A stretch of DNA of 64,000 nt from DATBGO01 sp050011895 (GTDB taxonomy: Bacteria > Actinomycetota > Actinomycetes > Streptosporangiales > Streptosporangiaceae), in assembly GCA_050011895.1 (NCBI GenBank), contig JBEKIF010000008.1:1-64000 (forward strand). The letters run 5' to 3'. Of the stretch, positions 8,295-18,222 are shown piece after piece. How positions within the stretch are numbered: the stretch's first letter is position 1; each line of letters begins with the position of its first letter. The notes beneath the pieces were generated by a model that saw only the letters and a program-made list of their open reading frames with translations, was not told the DNA's origin and made no database searches. Position numbers and translations under genes: made by a program.

Positions 8295-10982
8295 TCACCG
8301 GGTATCGCTGCTTCCCGTGGCCTCCTCGACCGCTGCGCGCCCGGCCTCCAGCCTGGCGACAGGAACCCGGAACGGGGAGCACGACACATAGTCGAGGCCC
8401 GCGCTGTGGAAGAAGTGCACCGACTCGGGATCGCCGCCATGCTCGCCGCAGACGCCGATCTTGAGGTCGGGGCGGGTGGCCCGGCCCTCCTCGACGGCGA
8501 TTCTGACGAGCCGCCCGATGCCGCCGGCGTCCAGAGTCTCGAACGGGGAGACACCGAATACGCCCAGCTCCATATAGCGGCTGAAGAACGCACCCTCCAC
8601 ATCGTCGCGGGAGAACCCCCAGCCCATCTGGGTGAGGTCATTCGTGCCGAATGAAAAGAACTCCGCGCTGCGCGCGATGTCGCCGGCGGTGAGCGCTGCC
8701 CTGGGCACCTCGATCATCGTCCCGATGGGGGTGTGCACGTGCGTGCCCGTTTCCGCGGCCACTTCGGCGAGCATCTTCTCCGCACGGTCGCGCGCGATCT
8801 CCATCTCCTGCACCGCCGCGACCAGCGGGACCATCACCTCCGGCTGCGGGTCGCCGCCCGCCTTCTTGCACTGCGCCGCCGCATTGGCGATCGCTTTCAC
8901 CTGCATGTCGAGCAGGCCGGGGATAACCAGGTCAAGCCGAACGCCACGCAGTCCGAGCATCGGGTTTTCCTCGTGCAGCCGACGCACGGCTTCCAGCAGC
9001 GTGCGGTCCTTCTCCGTCGCGTTGTCGCCGGCCAGGGCGACCTTGACCGACAGCTCGGTCAGGTCGGGCAGGAACTCGTGCAGCGGCGGGTCGATCAGCC
9101 GGATCGTGACCGGCAGGCCGTCCATCGCCTCCAGGATCTCCACGAAATCGCCGCGCTGCAGTGGCTCGAGCGCGTCCAGCGCTGACTGCCTGGTCTCCTG
9201 ATCCTCGGCCAGGATCAGTCGTTCGACGAGCTGGCGGCGCTCACCGAGGAACATGTGCTCGGTGCGGGTCAGCCCGACTCCGCTGGCGCCGAACCGCCGC
9301 GCACGGGCACAGTCCTCGCCGTTGTCGGCGTTCGCGTGCACGCCGAGCCTGCGCCGCTGGTCCGCGTGCTTCATGATCGCGTTCACCGCGCTGACCAGCT
9401 CGTCCGACTCCGGGTCAAGGCCGCCCTCGAAATACTCCACGACCGGCGAAGGGACAACGTCAACCTGGCCGAGGAAGACCACGCCCGAGGTGCCGTCGAT
9501 CGAGATCACGTCGCCCTCGCTGACCGTCACCCCGTTCCGCGCGGTGAACTTGCGCCCGGCCAGGTCCACCTCGAGCTCGTCGGCGCCGCAGACGCACGTC
9601 TTGCCCATCCCGCGGGCGACCACGGCCGCGTGGCTGGTCTTACCGCCCCTACTGGTCAGGATGCCGCGGGCGGCGATCATGCCGTGCAGGTCATCCGGGT
9701 TGGTCTCGCGCCGCACCAGGATCACGTCCTGGCCGGCCGCCGCCTGCTCGACCGCACGGGCGGAATCGAACACCGCCTTGCCCACCGCCGCGCCCGGAGA
9801 CGCGCTGATTCCCTTCGCGATCTGCCTGACGTCGCCGCTGGCGTCGAACCGCGGGAACATCAGCTGCGCGAGCTGGCTGCCGGTCACCCGGGTCAGCGCC
9901 TCGTCCATGCCGATCAGGCCCTGTTCGACGAGCTGCATCGCGATCCGGAACGCGGCCCCGGCCGTGCGCTTGCCCACCCGGGTCTGCAGCATCCATAGCT
10001 TGCCGCGCTCGACCGTGAACTCGATGTCGCACAGGTCCTTGTAGTGGGTCTCCAGGGTCGACATGATCTTCATCAGCTCGGCGTAGGACTTCGGGTCGAT
10101 CTGCTCGAGGTCCTGCAGGGGCACCGTGTTCCTGATCCCGGCCACCACGTCCTCGCCCTGCGCGTTCTGCAGGTAGTCGCCGTAGACGCCGCGCTGGCCG
10201 CTGCCAGGGTCGCGGGTGAACGCCACGCCGGTGCCTGAGTCCATGCCGAGGTTGCCGAACACCATTGCCACGATGTTGACCGCGGTGCCGAGGTCGGCCG
10301 GGATCCGCTCCTGGCGCCGGTAGAGGACGGCCCGGTCGGCGTTCCACGAGTTGAAGACCGCGTTGACCGCCATGTCCATCTGCTGGCGGGGGTCCTGCGG
10401 GAAGTCAAGACCCGCCTTGTCGCGCACGATCCCCTTGAAGATGCCGACGATCGCGCGCAGGTCGTCGGCGTCGAGATCCAGGTCGTCCTTGGTGCCCTTG
10501 GCCTTCTTCGCCGCCTCAATCGCGTGCTCGAACGCGTCGCCCTCGATGTCCAGCACCGTCCGGCCGAACATCTGGATCAGCCGCCGGTACGCGTCCCAGG
10601 CGAACCGCTCGTTGTTGGCCTGCTTGGCCAGGCCTTGTACCGACTCATCGGACAGGCCGATGTTCAGCACCGTCTCCATCATGCCCGGCATCGAGAACTT
10701 GGCCCCCGACCGGACGCTTACCAGCAGCGGGTCCTGGTGGTCGCCGAGCTGCTTCCCCATCTTCTTTTCGAGCTGCCGCAGGTGCGTGGTTACCTCGGCG
10801 GCCAGGCCCTCGGGGACCTTTCCCTCTTTCAGGTAATACCGGCACGCATCCGTAGTGATGATGAAGCCTCCGGGTACCGGCAGGCCCAGGTTGGTCATCT
10901 CGGCCAGGTTGGCGCCCTTGCCTCCCAGCAGATCCTTCAGGTCCTTGTTACCCTCGGTGAAGTCATAGACGAGCTTCGGCAT
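8295..10982 (-). CDS. ppdK: pyruvate, phosphate dikinase
   Basis: PpdK interconverts pyruvate + ATP + Pi and phosphoenolpyruvate + AMP + PPi in the cytosol, linking glycolysis and gluconeogenesis. The 895-residue length is typical. The N-terminal ATP-grasp part begins KLVYDFTEGNKDLKDLLGGK. The swivelling phosphohistidine domain contains RGGKTSHAAVVARGMGK near 450-466. The PEP/pyruvate barrel carries SFGTNDLTQMGWG and a catalytic cysteine in IGVCGEHGGDP. The ATG at 10982 follows GAGGAG by 8 nt and is chosen over the in-frame GTG at 10991. The gene is divergent from the dehydrogenase gene across a 290-bp gap (10983-11272) in which I see no clear regulatory motif. Confidence 0.97.
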   Translation of the reverse strand: MPKLVYDFTEGNKDLKDLLGGKGANLAEMTNLGLPVPGGFIITTDACRYYLKEGKVPEGLAAEVTTHLRQLEKKMGKQLGDHQDPLLVSVRSGAKFSMPGMMETVLNIGLSDESVQGLAKQANNERFAWDAYRRLIQMFGRTVLDIEGDAFEHAIEAAKKAKGTKDDLDLDADDLRAIVGIFKGIVRDKAGLDFPQDPRQQMDMAVNAVFNSWNADRAVLYRRQERIPADLGTAVNIVAMVFGNLGMDSGTGVAFTRDPGSGQRGVYGDYLQNAQGEDVVAGIRNTVPLQDLEQIDPKSYAELMKIMSTLETHYKDLCDIEFTVERGKLWMLQTRVGKRTAGAAFRIAMQLVEQGLIGMDEALTRVTGSQLAQLMFPRFDASGDVRQIAKGISASPGAAVGKAVFDSARAVEQAAAGQDVILVRRETNPDDLHGMIAARGILTSRGGKTSHAAVVARGMGKTCVCGADELEVDLAGRKFTARNGVTVSEGDVISIDGTSGVVFLGQVDVVPSPVVEYFEGGLDPESDELVSAVNAIMKHADQRRRLGVHANADNGEDCARARRFGASGVGLTRTEHMFLGERRQLVERLILAEDQETRQSALDALEPLQRGDFVEILEAMDGLPVTIRLIDPPLHEFLPDLTELSVKVALAGDNATEKDRTLLEAVRRLHEENPMLGLRGVRLDLVIPGLLDMQVKAIANAAAQCKKAGGDPQPEVMVPLVAAVQEMEIARDRAEKMLAEVAAETGTHVHTPIGTMIEVPRAALTAGDIARSAEFFSFGTNDLTQMGWGFSRDDVEGAFFSRYMELGVFGVSPFETLDAGGIGRLVRIAVEEGRATRPDLKIGVCGEHGGDPESVHFFHSAGLDYVSCSPFRVPVARLEAGRAAVEEATGSSDTR

Positions 10983-11272
10983 TGCACGCACTCCTCGCGA
11001 TGCCGCGCGACCGGCCCGACGGCACGGACGTAGGACGGCTCTGTGATCGGCGCCCTCACGGGCTTCTTAAGCTTTCGGCCTCACGGCCCCTCTATCCGGA
11101 CTCTACCGAGGATCCGGGCCTACCGGCGAGGCAGCGGGCCCACGTATGTACGAACCGGCCGAACTGGCGACTCTCGGCCATGGACTGCAGCGCCCCTTTC
11201 TGGCCGTCCAGATTCCCGGGAGCTGGGAATTCGGGCTGAGGGGCCGCCCCAAGCCGGCTGATTCGCGCGACA

Positions 11273-12142
11273 ATGCCGATCATGGACAACTCAGGTCTGG
11301 GCGTGATCGGGCTGCTGCATCCGGGCGAGATGGGTGCCGCCGCCGGGCGGTGCCTGACCGGCGCGGGCCACACCGTGCTGTGGGCCTCGGAGGGCCGCGG
11401 GCCGCAAACCGCGTCCCGCGCGCGGGCAGCGGGCCTTCAGGATGTCGGCACAGCATCGGAAATGGCCGACCGCGCTGAGGTCATCCTGTCGCTCTGCCCG
11501 CCGCACGCGGCCCTGGACATGGCCTGGGCGGTGCAGGGATTCGGCGGGATCTTCGTCGACGCGAACGCCATCGCGCCTGCCACCGCGCGCGAGATAGCCC
11601 GCATGATCGAGGACGGCGGCGGCAGTTACGTCGACGGCGGGATCATCGGGCCGCCGCCAGCCGCGGCCGGCAGCACCCGCCTGTACCTGTCCGGGTCCCG
11701 GGCAGCGGAGGTGCGCGAACTGTTTGACGGCTCCCCGCTCAGCGGACGGGTCCTCGCCGGGGGGATGACCGCGGCATCCGCGGTGAAGATGGCCTACGCG
11801 GCGTGGACCAAGGGCACCGGCTCGCTCCTGCTCACCGTCCGGGCCCTCGCCAGGGCCGAGGGCGTCGAAGAGGTTCTGCTCGCCGAATGGGCGCTGTCCC
11901 AGCCCTCGCTCGCGGAGCGATCCGCGCGGTCCGCCCAGGCGGCGAGCGCCAAGGGCTGGCGCTGGGTCGGCGAGATGGAAGAGATCGCCGCGACCATGGC
12001 GGCGGCCGGGCTGCCCGACGGCTTCCACCAGGCGGCCGCCGAGGTCTACCGCCGTGCCCCGCACGCCAGGCCGGCGGCATCGGCCGACGACATCGTTAAT
12101 ACTGTTCTTATGGCGCTGATCGGAGATAGCCCGCAGGACTAG
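11273..12142 (+). CDS. NAD(P)-dependent beta-hydroxyacid dehydrogenase-like protein (DUF1932 C-terminus)
   Basis: The 289-residue protein starts with a 6-phosphogluconate-dehydrogenase-type Rossmann domain (GVIGLLHPGEMGAAAG, residues about 9-24). A helical C-terminal domain of the DUF1932 kind follows, with a lysine in ASAVKMAYAAWTKG near 170-180. Relatives oxidise or reduce small hydroxy acids using NAD(P); the substrate is unknown. The first ATG (11273) has no good ribosome binding site and the ATG three codons later is an alternative. It is convergent with the permease gene, with only 21 bp between the stop codons. Confidence 0.8.
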   Translation: MPIMDNSGLGVIGLLHPGEMGAAAGRCLTGAGHTVLWASEGRGPQTASRARAAGLQDVGTASEMADRAEVILSLCPPHAALDMAWAVQGFGGIFVDANAIAPATAREIARMIEDGGGSYVDGGIIGPPPAAAGSTRLYLSGSRAAEVRELFDGSPLSGRVLAGGMTAASAVKMAYAAWTKGTGSLLLTVRALARAEGVEEVLLAEWALSQPSLAERSARSAQAASAKGWRWVGEMEEIAATMAAAGLPDGFHQAAAEVYRRAPHARPAASADDIVNTVLMALIGDSPQD

Positions 12143-12163
12143 GCATCGTTGGGCGCCGCGCCG

Positions 12164-13069
12164 CTACCCTCGCCTGCCCGGATCGGCCAGCAGGAGCAGG
12201 CCGCGCAGGCAGGCGTCCAGGGCCAGGCCTGCGATCGCGATCGTGATGATCCCGGCGAAGACGAGCGCGGTGTCCAGATAGTCGCCGGCCTGCATGATCA
12301 AGAAGCCGAGGCCGCTGGTGGCCGCGAGCAGCTCGACGGCCACGATGCTGCTCCAGGCGCCGGCCATGGAGATCCGCATCCCGGTGAGGATTCCAGGCAG
12401 CGCGGAGCGGATCTGCACGTGCAGCAGCGTGTACGCGCGGGACGCGCCCAGCGTTCTCGCGCACAGCCGCAGGTCGTCGGGTACCTCGTCAAGTGCGGCC
12501 ACGGTGGTCACGGCCATCACGGGGACGACCCCGATGATGATCAGGACCTCCTTGGGAAGCTCGCCGATTCCCAGCCAGACGATGAACAGCGGGATGAACG
12601 CGAGCGGCGGCAGCGGCCGGATCACCTCGATGATGGGATCGACCAGATGCCGGATTACCCGGCTGGCCGACATCGCCGCGCCAGCGGTCACGCCGATGGT
12701 CACGCCGACCACGAAGCCGGTCAGGATCCGCCGCAGGCTGATGTAGAGGTCGAACCAGAGCGGCCTGCCCTGTGCCGGGTACGGCCGGCCGAGGTAGTGC
12801 AGGAATTGCTGGCCAGTCTGGACGACCGAGGGCAATGCGACCTGGTCGTTCAGGAACATGGCGGCCGCCTGCCACAGCAGCAGCAGCGCGGCGAGCCCCG
12901 CCGCTCCCGTGGTCACCCGCCGGGCCCGGGCACGGCGCCGGGCCCGCCGGTGCGCGAGCAGATCGGCGCGCTCATCGGGCACGTCCTGATCGGCACTACC
13001 CGGACCGGCCGGGGCCGCGTCCTCGATCACCGCAGTCGCCCCGAGCGGCGCTGGATACCAGCCAGACAT
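12164..13069 (-). CDS. sulfonate/taurine/nitrate-type ABC transporter permease
   Basis: The 301-residue BPD-type inner membrane permease has about six hydrophobic segments after a charged N-terminal extension (residues 1-50). The EAA-like cytoplasmic loop, which docks on the ATPase, is seen at LRLCARTLGASRAYTLLHVQ near 200-220. Family relatives are SsuC/TauC. It is the last gene of a four-gene set with an ATPase, a binding protein and a TauD-like dioxygenase, which favours sulfonate import. The gap to the ATPase gene is 54 bp. The exact substrate (taurine, alkanesulfonate or other) is inference. Confidence 0.88.
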   Translation of the reverse strand: MSGWYPAPLGATAVIEDAAPAGPGSADQDVPDERADLLAHRRARRRARARRVTTGAAGLAALLLLWQAAAMFLNDQVALPSVVQTGQQFLHYLGRPYPAQGRPLWFDLYISLRRILTGFVVGVTIGVTAGAAMSASRVIRHLVDPIIEVIRPLPPLAFIPLFIVWLGIGELPKEVLIIIGVVPVMAVTTVAALDEVPDDLRLCARTLGASRAYTLLHVQIRSALPGILTGMRISMAGAWSSIVAVELLAATSGLGFLIMQAGDYLDTALVFAGIITIAIAGLALDACLRGLLLLADPGRRG

Positions 13070-13123
13070 CGGTTACTCCTTTGGCGGCGCCCGCCTGAAC
13101 TCGCAGCCGCGGGCCCCGATGGT

Positions 13124-14035
13124 TCAGGCGGTCAGGGACGCGCGAATCCTGCGCTTCACGGCGAGGAACTGTTCGGTGTCGACATCGACGGCATGCCGCG
13201 GCCGGCCCAGCGGCACCTCGATGACCTCACCGATGCTGGGCGGCCTGCCGCCCAGCACCGCCACCCGGTCGCCGAGCAGCACCGCCTCTTCGATGTCGTG
13301 CGTCACGAAGATGATGGTGATCCGGTATCGCTCCCACATGCTCAGCAGGAAATCGTGCATGCGGATCCGCGTGATCGCGTCGAGCGCGCCGAACGGCTCG
13401 TCCATGAGCAGCACCGAGGGCCGGGTGACCATAGCGCGGGCAAACGCGGCACGGTGCCGCATCCCGCCAGACAGCTCATGCGGGAACGCGTCGCTGAACT
13501 GGGCGAGGCCCACGGTCGCCAGGATGGCGTCGGCTTCTTCCTCCAGCTCCGGATCGTCTCGCTCGTCGAGGCCAGCGGCGCGCTGGGCCCTGGGGCCGAA
13601 CAGGACGTTCTTCCTGGTCGTCAGCCAGGGGAAGAGCATCGGGCTCTGAAACAGCATGCCCCGGTCGGGGGCCGGCCCGGTGACGGACCGCCCCCCGACG
13701 GTGACGGAGCCCGCGTCGCATCCCAGCGCACCCGCGACTATGCGCAGCAAGGTGGACTTGCCGCAGCCGGACGGGCCGAGCAGGCAGACCAGCTCGCCCG
13801 GCGCGACCTGCAGGTTGATCCCGGCGAGGGCGACCGTGCGCCGGCCGGACCTGCGGAACGTCTTGCCGACCTGATCGAGCACGACATGCGCGGCAGGTGC
13901 TCCGCCTTCGGTCAGCCGGTGGCACGAGGCTCCGGCGGCCGGCTCCCCGCCGGCGGTCTCCGGTCGGTGACCGGAAACCGCCGGGCCCGCGTCAGGCCCC
14001 GTGGCAGGCCCCGTGTCAGGCCCCGTGTCAGGCAC
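13124..14035 (-). CDS. sulfonate/taurine-type ABC transporter ATP-binding protein
   Basis: This SsuB/TauB-like ATPase energises import at the inner membrane face. It has Walker A GPSGCGKSTLL, signature LSGGMRHRAAFARA, Walker B VLLMDEPFGALD, and H-loop FVTHDIEEAV. The ABC domain begins about 50 residues in, after a Pro/Asp/Gly/Thr-rich leader. I place the start at the GTG at 14035, four bases after the stop of the upstream binding-protein gene. An ATG at 14092 in the same frame would overlap that gene by 53 bp and is possible. The N-terminal TGPDTGP stretch is coded by a 12-bp tandem repeat, so this end is probably dispensable. Confidence 0.88.
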   Translation of the reverse strand: MPDTGPDTGPATGPDAGPAVSGHRPETAGGEPAAGASCHRLTEGGAPAAHVVLDQVGKTFRRSGRRTVALAGINLQVAPGELVCLLGPSGCGKSTLLRIVAGALGCDAGSVTVGGRSVTGPAPDRGMLFQSPMLFPWLTTRKNVLFGPRAQRAAGLDERDDPELEEEADAILATVGLAQFSDAFPHELSGGMRHRAAFARAMVTRPSVLLMDEPFGALDAITRIRMHDFLLSMWERYRITIIFVTHDIEEAVLLGDRVAVLGGRPPSIGEVIEVPLGRPRHAVDVDTEQFLAVKRRIRASLTA

Positions 14036-14042
14036 CGTGTCA
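13991..14042. repeat. 12-bp tandem repeat at the binding-protein/ATPase junction
   Basis: Four copies of GTCAGGCCCCGT (one GGCAGGCCCCGT, one GTCAGGCACCGT) run at 13991, 14003, 14015 and 14027, with a partial fifth. They encode the TGPD/TGPA repeats at the N-terminus of the ATPase and reach the stop codon of the binding-protein gene. Confidence 0.85.
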
Positions 14043-15143
14043 GCTCGAGCAGCCACCGGCCAGCGCCTTCTTGACGAAGACCGGATCGACATGCGTCGCC
14101 ACCGCTGCCGCCGCAGGCGCCGACGTCAGCCTGCCCTGTGCGACCAGGAACTGCCCGGTCTGCACGTACGCCCTGACGATGGGGCTCGTGGTGTCGTTCG
14201 GGCTTGAGCCGAGCCAGTGGAGCTGCTGGCTGAGCGGGATGAACGGGTAGCTCCTGGTGGCCGGCACGATGAGGTTGCTCGGCACGCCCTGGACCCTGGC
14301 GCTCTGGGTCAGGTACCTGGTGGCCTGCGGGCCGGTGAACAGGCGGGTCGCCTGGACCTCAGCGCAGACATATTTCTGCACCAGAGCCGGATCACTGCGG
14401 ACGACGCTCTGCGAGACCGCGACGACGTTCAGGCCGGGGATGCCCAGTTTGGCGATCTGCTCGGCGTCAACAAGCGGGTGGCCGCCCGTTTGCGTCAGCT
14501 GGGCTTCCGGTCCGGCCTGCACGTACGCCGCGGTCACCGACCCCGCCAGGTAGGCGGCAGCCGCCGCCTGCTCGCTGGCGAAGCCCACGACCTTGACCGA
14601 GCCGGTGAGATGCTGCAGGCTGAGCCAGCCGCGCAGTTCGTAGTCCTCCGACGAGCCGACCAGGACGCCGACGGACTTGCCGGCCAGCTGCCTGCCTGAG
14701 CTGATTGACCTGGGCACGATCAGCGCGTCCGCGTCGAAGCTCTGCGCGATGACGACGTCGACTCCGGTGCCAGTGCCGATCGCGCCGACGACCGGCGGGT
14801 TCCCGACGCCGCTGATCGCCTGCAGGCTGCCGCTGCGCATTTCGGCGATCGCGGTCACCCCTGCGTCGAACGGCACGAAATGCAGCTGGGCCGGGATGGT
14901 CCCGGCCAGCGCCGCGTCGCTGTCGATGATGCTGTCCGAGTTCGCGACCGTGCCCTGGCCGTAGGCAATGGTGAAGCCGGGCAGCGCCGCCCCGGGCCCG
15001 CCGCTGCGGGTAACGGCCCAGACGATGACGGCGATGACCACGATCGCGGCCACGGCCAGGCTGCCGTAGATCCGCCGCCGCCTGCGCTTGTAGATGGGCG
15101 TCGGCTTGCTGTCCGACATGCGGGTATCCGCTGACGTACTCAT
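14040..15143 (-). CDS. membrane-anchored ABC substrate-binding protein (SsuA/TauA-like)
   Basis: The 367-residue protein has a basic N-terminus (YKRRRRRIYGS) and one hydrophobic segment (about residues 26-45, AVAAIVVIAVIVWAV). The remainder is a periplasmic-binding-protein type II fold with FTIAYGQGTVANSD and repeated nucleotide-free ligand-loop motifs (SGVGNPPVVGAIGTG). It should bind the substrate outside the membrane and deliver it to the adjacent permease. No lipobox cysteine is seen after the hydrophobic segment, so it is probably anchored by an uncleaved signal helix. The dioxygenase gene lies 54 bp upstream; the ATPase gene starts at its stop codon. Family placement (taurine/sulfonate) comes from context as much as sequence. 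Confidence 0.86.
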   Translation of the reverse strand: MSTSADTRMSDSKPTPIYKRRRRRIYGSLAVAAIVVIAVIVWAVTRSGGPGAALPGFTIAYGQGTVANSDSIIDSDAALAGTIPAQLHFVPFDAGVTAIAEMRSGSLQAISGVGNPPVVGAIGTGTGVDVVIAQSFDADALIVPRSISSGRQLAGKSVGVLVGSSEDYELRGWLSLQHLTGSVKVVGFASEQAAAAAYLAGSVTAAYVQAGPEAQLTQTGGHPLVDAEQIAKLGIPGLNVVAVSQSVVRSDPALVQKYVCAEVQATRLFTGPQATRYLTQSARVQGVPSNLIVPATRSYPFIPLSQQLHWLGSSPNDTTSPIVRAYVQTGQFLVAQGRLTSAPAAAAVATHVDPVFVKKALAGGCSS

Positions 15144-15197
15144 CAGGACTTCCTTCGTGACTGGATGCTCAGCAGTGAATGGGCGGGCGGCCCCGGC

Positions 15198-16127
15198 TCA
15201 GTTCGCCGCGCCCGCGTAGTAAGCGGACGCCTCGCCCCTGAGCGGGACGCTCGGACGGCCGTCGGTGCCCAGCGGCACCGGGCCCGCCACCGTGACCCGC
15301 TCGCCGCGCCGGTGCGCGGTGCCGTAGTCGAAGATCGCGTAATGCTGAGTTGCCCGGTTGTCCCAGATGGCCAGGTCGCCTTCGCGCCAGCGCCACCGGA
15401 TGGTCTGCTCCGGCCTGGTGACGTAGTCCTGCAGGATCCGGATCAGGTCGCGGGATGCCTGCGGCGAGAACCCGACGACGCTCCGGGCGAAGCCGCCAAG
15501 GACAAGCGAGCGCTCGGCCGTCTCCGGGTGCACGCGCACCGCCGGGTGCTCGGTCTCGTAGATGGTCGAGACGAATTCCTTCCGCCGGGCGGCCAGCGCC
15601 GCGTCGCTGCGTTCCTCCCGGCCGTAGACCGCCGCGTAGTCGTAATCGTTGGTGTGCACGATCCGCAGGCGATCGGCCAGGTCACGCAGCTGGGCGGGCA
15701 AGCTCTCGTAGGCGGTCACCGTGTTGGCCCATACCGTGTCGCCGCCCAGCGGCGGGATCACCACGGCGTGCAGCAGGGTGAAGGCCGGCGGCCGGTCGAC
15801 GAACGTCACATCGGTGTGCCAGTGGTTGGCACGGCCGCCTTTGCGCGAGTCGATCTCCTCGAGGAACGGCTGGTCAGGCGGCGATGCCAGGGTCGGGTGC
15901 CCGAGCGTCAGCGGGCCGAGGCGCTCGGCGAAGGTCACCTGCCTGGCGTAGTCGAGGTTCTGGTCGCGAAGGAAGACGACCTTGTGGTCCAGGAGCGCCC
16001 GGCGGATCGCCGCGACAGCCTCGTCGCCGAGGGCATCGCCGGTGTCGACGCCGGAGATCTCGGCGCCGATGTTGCCGGCCAGCCTGGTGACGCCGATTCG
16101 GGCGCGGGTGCTGATGGTCTCGGTCAT
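15198..16127 (-). CDS. TauD/TfdA-family alpha-ketoglutarate-dependent dioxygenase
   Basis: The 309-residue enzyme resembles taurine dioxygenase: it oxidises an alkylsulfonate with Fe(II), O2 and 2-oxoglutarate, releasing sulfite and an aldehyde. The Fe-binding HxD is in NHWHTDVTF near residues 105-113. The distal His is in ATQHYAIFDYG near 255-265, and the 2-oxoglutarate Arg is in RRGERVTV shortly after. The start at 16127 follows AGAGG; upstream in-frame codons have no binding site. It is the first structural gene of the transporter cluster and is preceded by a leader peptide and stem-loop. TfdA-like herbicide or other ether substrates are an alternative to sulfonates. Confidence 0.88.
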   Translation of the reverse strand: MTETISTRARIGVTRLAGNIGAEISGVDTGDALGDEAVAAIRRALLDHKVVFLRDQNLDYARQVTFAERLGPLTLGHPTLASPPDQPFLEEIDSRKGGRANHWHTDVTFVDRPPAFTLLHAVVIPPLGGDTVWANTVTAYESLPAQLRDLADRLRIVHTNDYDYAAVYGREERSDAALAARRKEFVSTIYETEHPAVRVHPETAERSLVLGGFARSVVGFSPQASRDLIRILQDYVTRPEQTIRWRWREGDLAIWDNRATQHYAIFDYGTAHRRGERVTVAGPVPLGTDGRPSVPLRGEASAYYAGAAN

Positions 16128-16165
16128 TGCGGGTACCTCTCGGCTCGGGGGTCGACGGACTTGGC

Positions 16166-16217
16166 AGCCGTGCCGAGCGCGCTGGCGCCCGCCGTGGGGA
16201 TGGGCGCGGGCACGGCT
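16166..16217 (-). promoter_or_regulatory. nested stem-loop between sulfur leader peptide and TauD gene, candidate attenuator
   Basis: AGCCGTGCC (16166-16174) and GGCACGGCT (16209-16217) form a perfect 9-bp outer stem. GCGCCC (16185-16190) and GGGCGC (16202-16207) form an inner stem. The structure ends 39 nt before the dioxygenase start and lies downstream of the predicted leader ORF on the same strand, where an attenuation hairpin would be expected. The rest of the gap 16128-16546 holds the leader ORF and the palindrome at 16479-16505. Confidence 0.5.
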
Positions 16218-16362
16218 TACCCAGCGAAGGCGCAGCGTGAGCTGGCCCGCGGGCACTCTCGAGCGAAACGGAGGAGGACGGAAGCGGGCCTGCGCTGGCC
16301 CGGCTGCAGCGCGGCGCGCACGCCCGTGCGCATAAGCGGCAGAACCGACGTGAGGTGGCTGG

Positions 16363-16443
16363 TCAGGCCGGAGCGGAACAGATGGCGCTGGCTACGAGGA
16401 GCTGGTCCACGTAGCGCCGCTCGGTGCCGTCGTGGGTCGTCAT
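16363..16443 (-). CDS. predicted sulfur-regulatory leader peptide (26 aa) upstream of the TauD cluster
   Basis: A 26-codon ORF on the strand of the TauD operon encodes a peptide whose core is ERRYVDQLLVASAIC, followed by SAPA and a TGA stop. The pattern R-R-[HY]-V-D...S-A-x-C is that of the small putative leader peptides found before sulfur-metabolism genes in actinobacteria. A close match precedes sulfite reductase later in this window. The single Cys near the end could make ribosome stalling sensitive to charged tRNA-Cys. The start ATG at 16443 is the first after an in-frame stop, but its ribosome binding site is weak. Translation is a prediction from motif and position, not shown. Confidence 0.65.
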   Translation of the reverse strand: MTTHDGTERRYVDQLLVASAICSAPA

Positions 16444-16478
16444 AGAAGGAGCATCTCAGGCCGTTCCCGGCTAGTCAA

Positions 16479-16505
16479 TATTTCCGACCGCTATTATCGG
16501 AAATA
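16479..16505. promoter_or_regulatory. 9-9-9 palindrome upstream of the sulfur leader, candidate operator
   Basis: TATTTCCGA (16479-16487) and TCGGAAATA (16497-16505) are perfect inverted arms separated by 9 bp. The site is AT-rich against a GC-rich background and lies 36 bp upstream of the leader ORF, with GATAAT-like sequence on the operon strand inside it. It has the symmetry of a dimeric repressor site overlapping a promoter. The regulator is unknown. Confidence 0.6.
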
Positions 16506-16546
16506 CGATCTTGCGAACTCCGCCAATGACATGAGGCCTAAGGCGA

Positions 16547-17935
<1,389 letters not shown>

Positions 17936-17979
17936 CAAGGGTCTCCATCCGGCTGGCGGTCGGCGGCTGGCGGGGCGCG

Positions 17980-17996
17980 CGCAAACCCGGTTTGCG
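17980..17996. promoter_or_regulatory. 17-bp palindrome upstream of glyS
   Basis: CGCAAACC-C-GGTTTGCG is perfectly symmetric around one base and lies 45-61 bp before the glyS start. A further half-site GCGGTTTG follows at about 18001-18008. It could be a repressor site or a hairpin in the glyS leader. No T-box sequence was seen. The gap 17936-18222 shows nothing else. Confidence 0.45.
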
Positions 17997-18222
17997 GAGC
18001 GCGGTTTGAAGTCAGCTTAGCGGTCAGCCGCCACGGCGGTGCGCCCATCATGTCCGGTACCGGGGACCACAATCGCCCGGCGGCGATACGCGCTGGTCGG
18101 GCGACAGGCCGTATCTTGGCGGTGCGGACGGAAATCCCTGCGGCGAGGACAGCATCCTTGCGGCGGGGACACCGGACTATGAGCGACGGGCCGGCGAGGC
18201 CGGCCGGGGAGGAACCATCAGG

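Noticed and set aside
6913..8391. Long plus-strand open frame
   Set aside because: It is antisense to dgt, which has clear HD motifs. The translated product has no recognisable domain and is Arg/Ala/Pro-rich, as expected from high-GC shadow frames.
12149..14074. Long plus-strand open frame of 641 codons
   Set aside because: It is the reverse complement of the permease and ATPase genes, and its composition is that of a shadow frame.
16128..16362. Riboswitch upstream of the TauD gene
   Set aside because: No SAM, cobalamin or other known riboswitch core was recognised; the leader peptide with stem-loop explains the region better.
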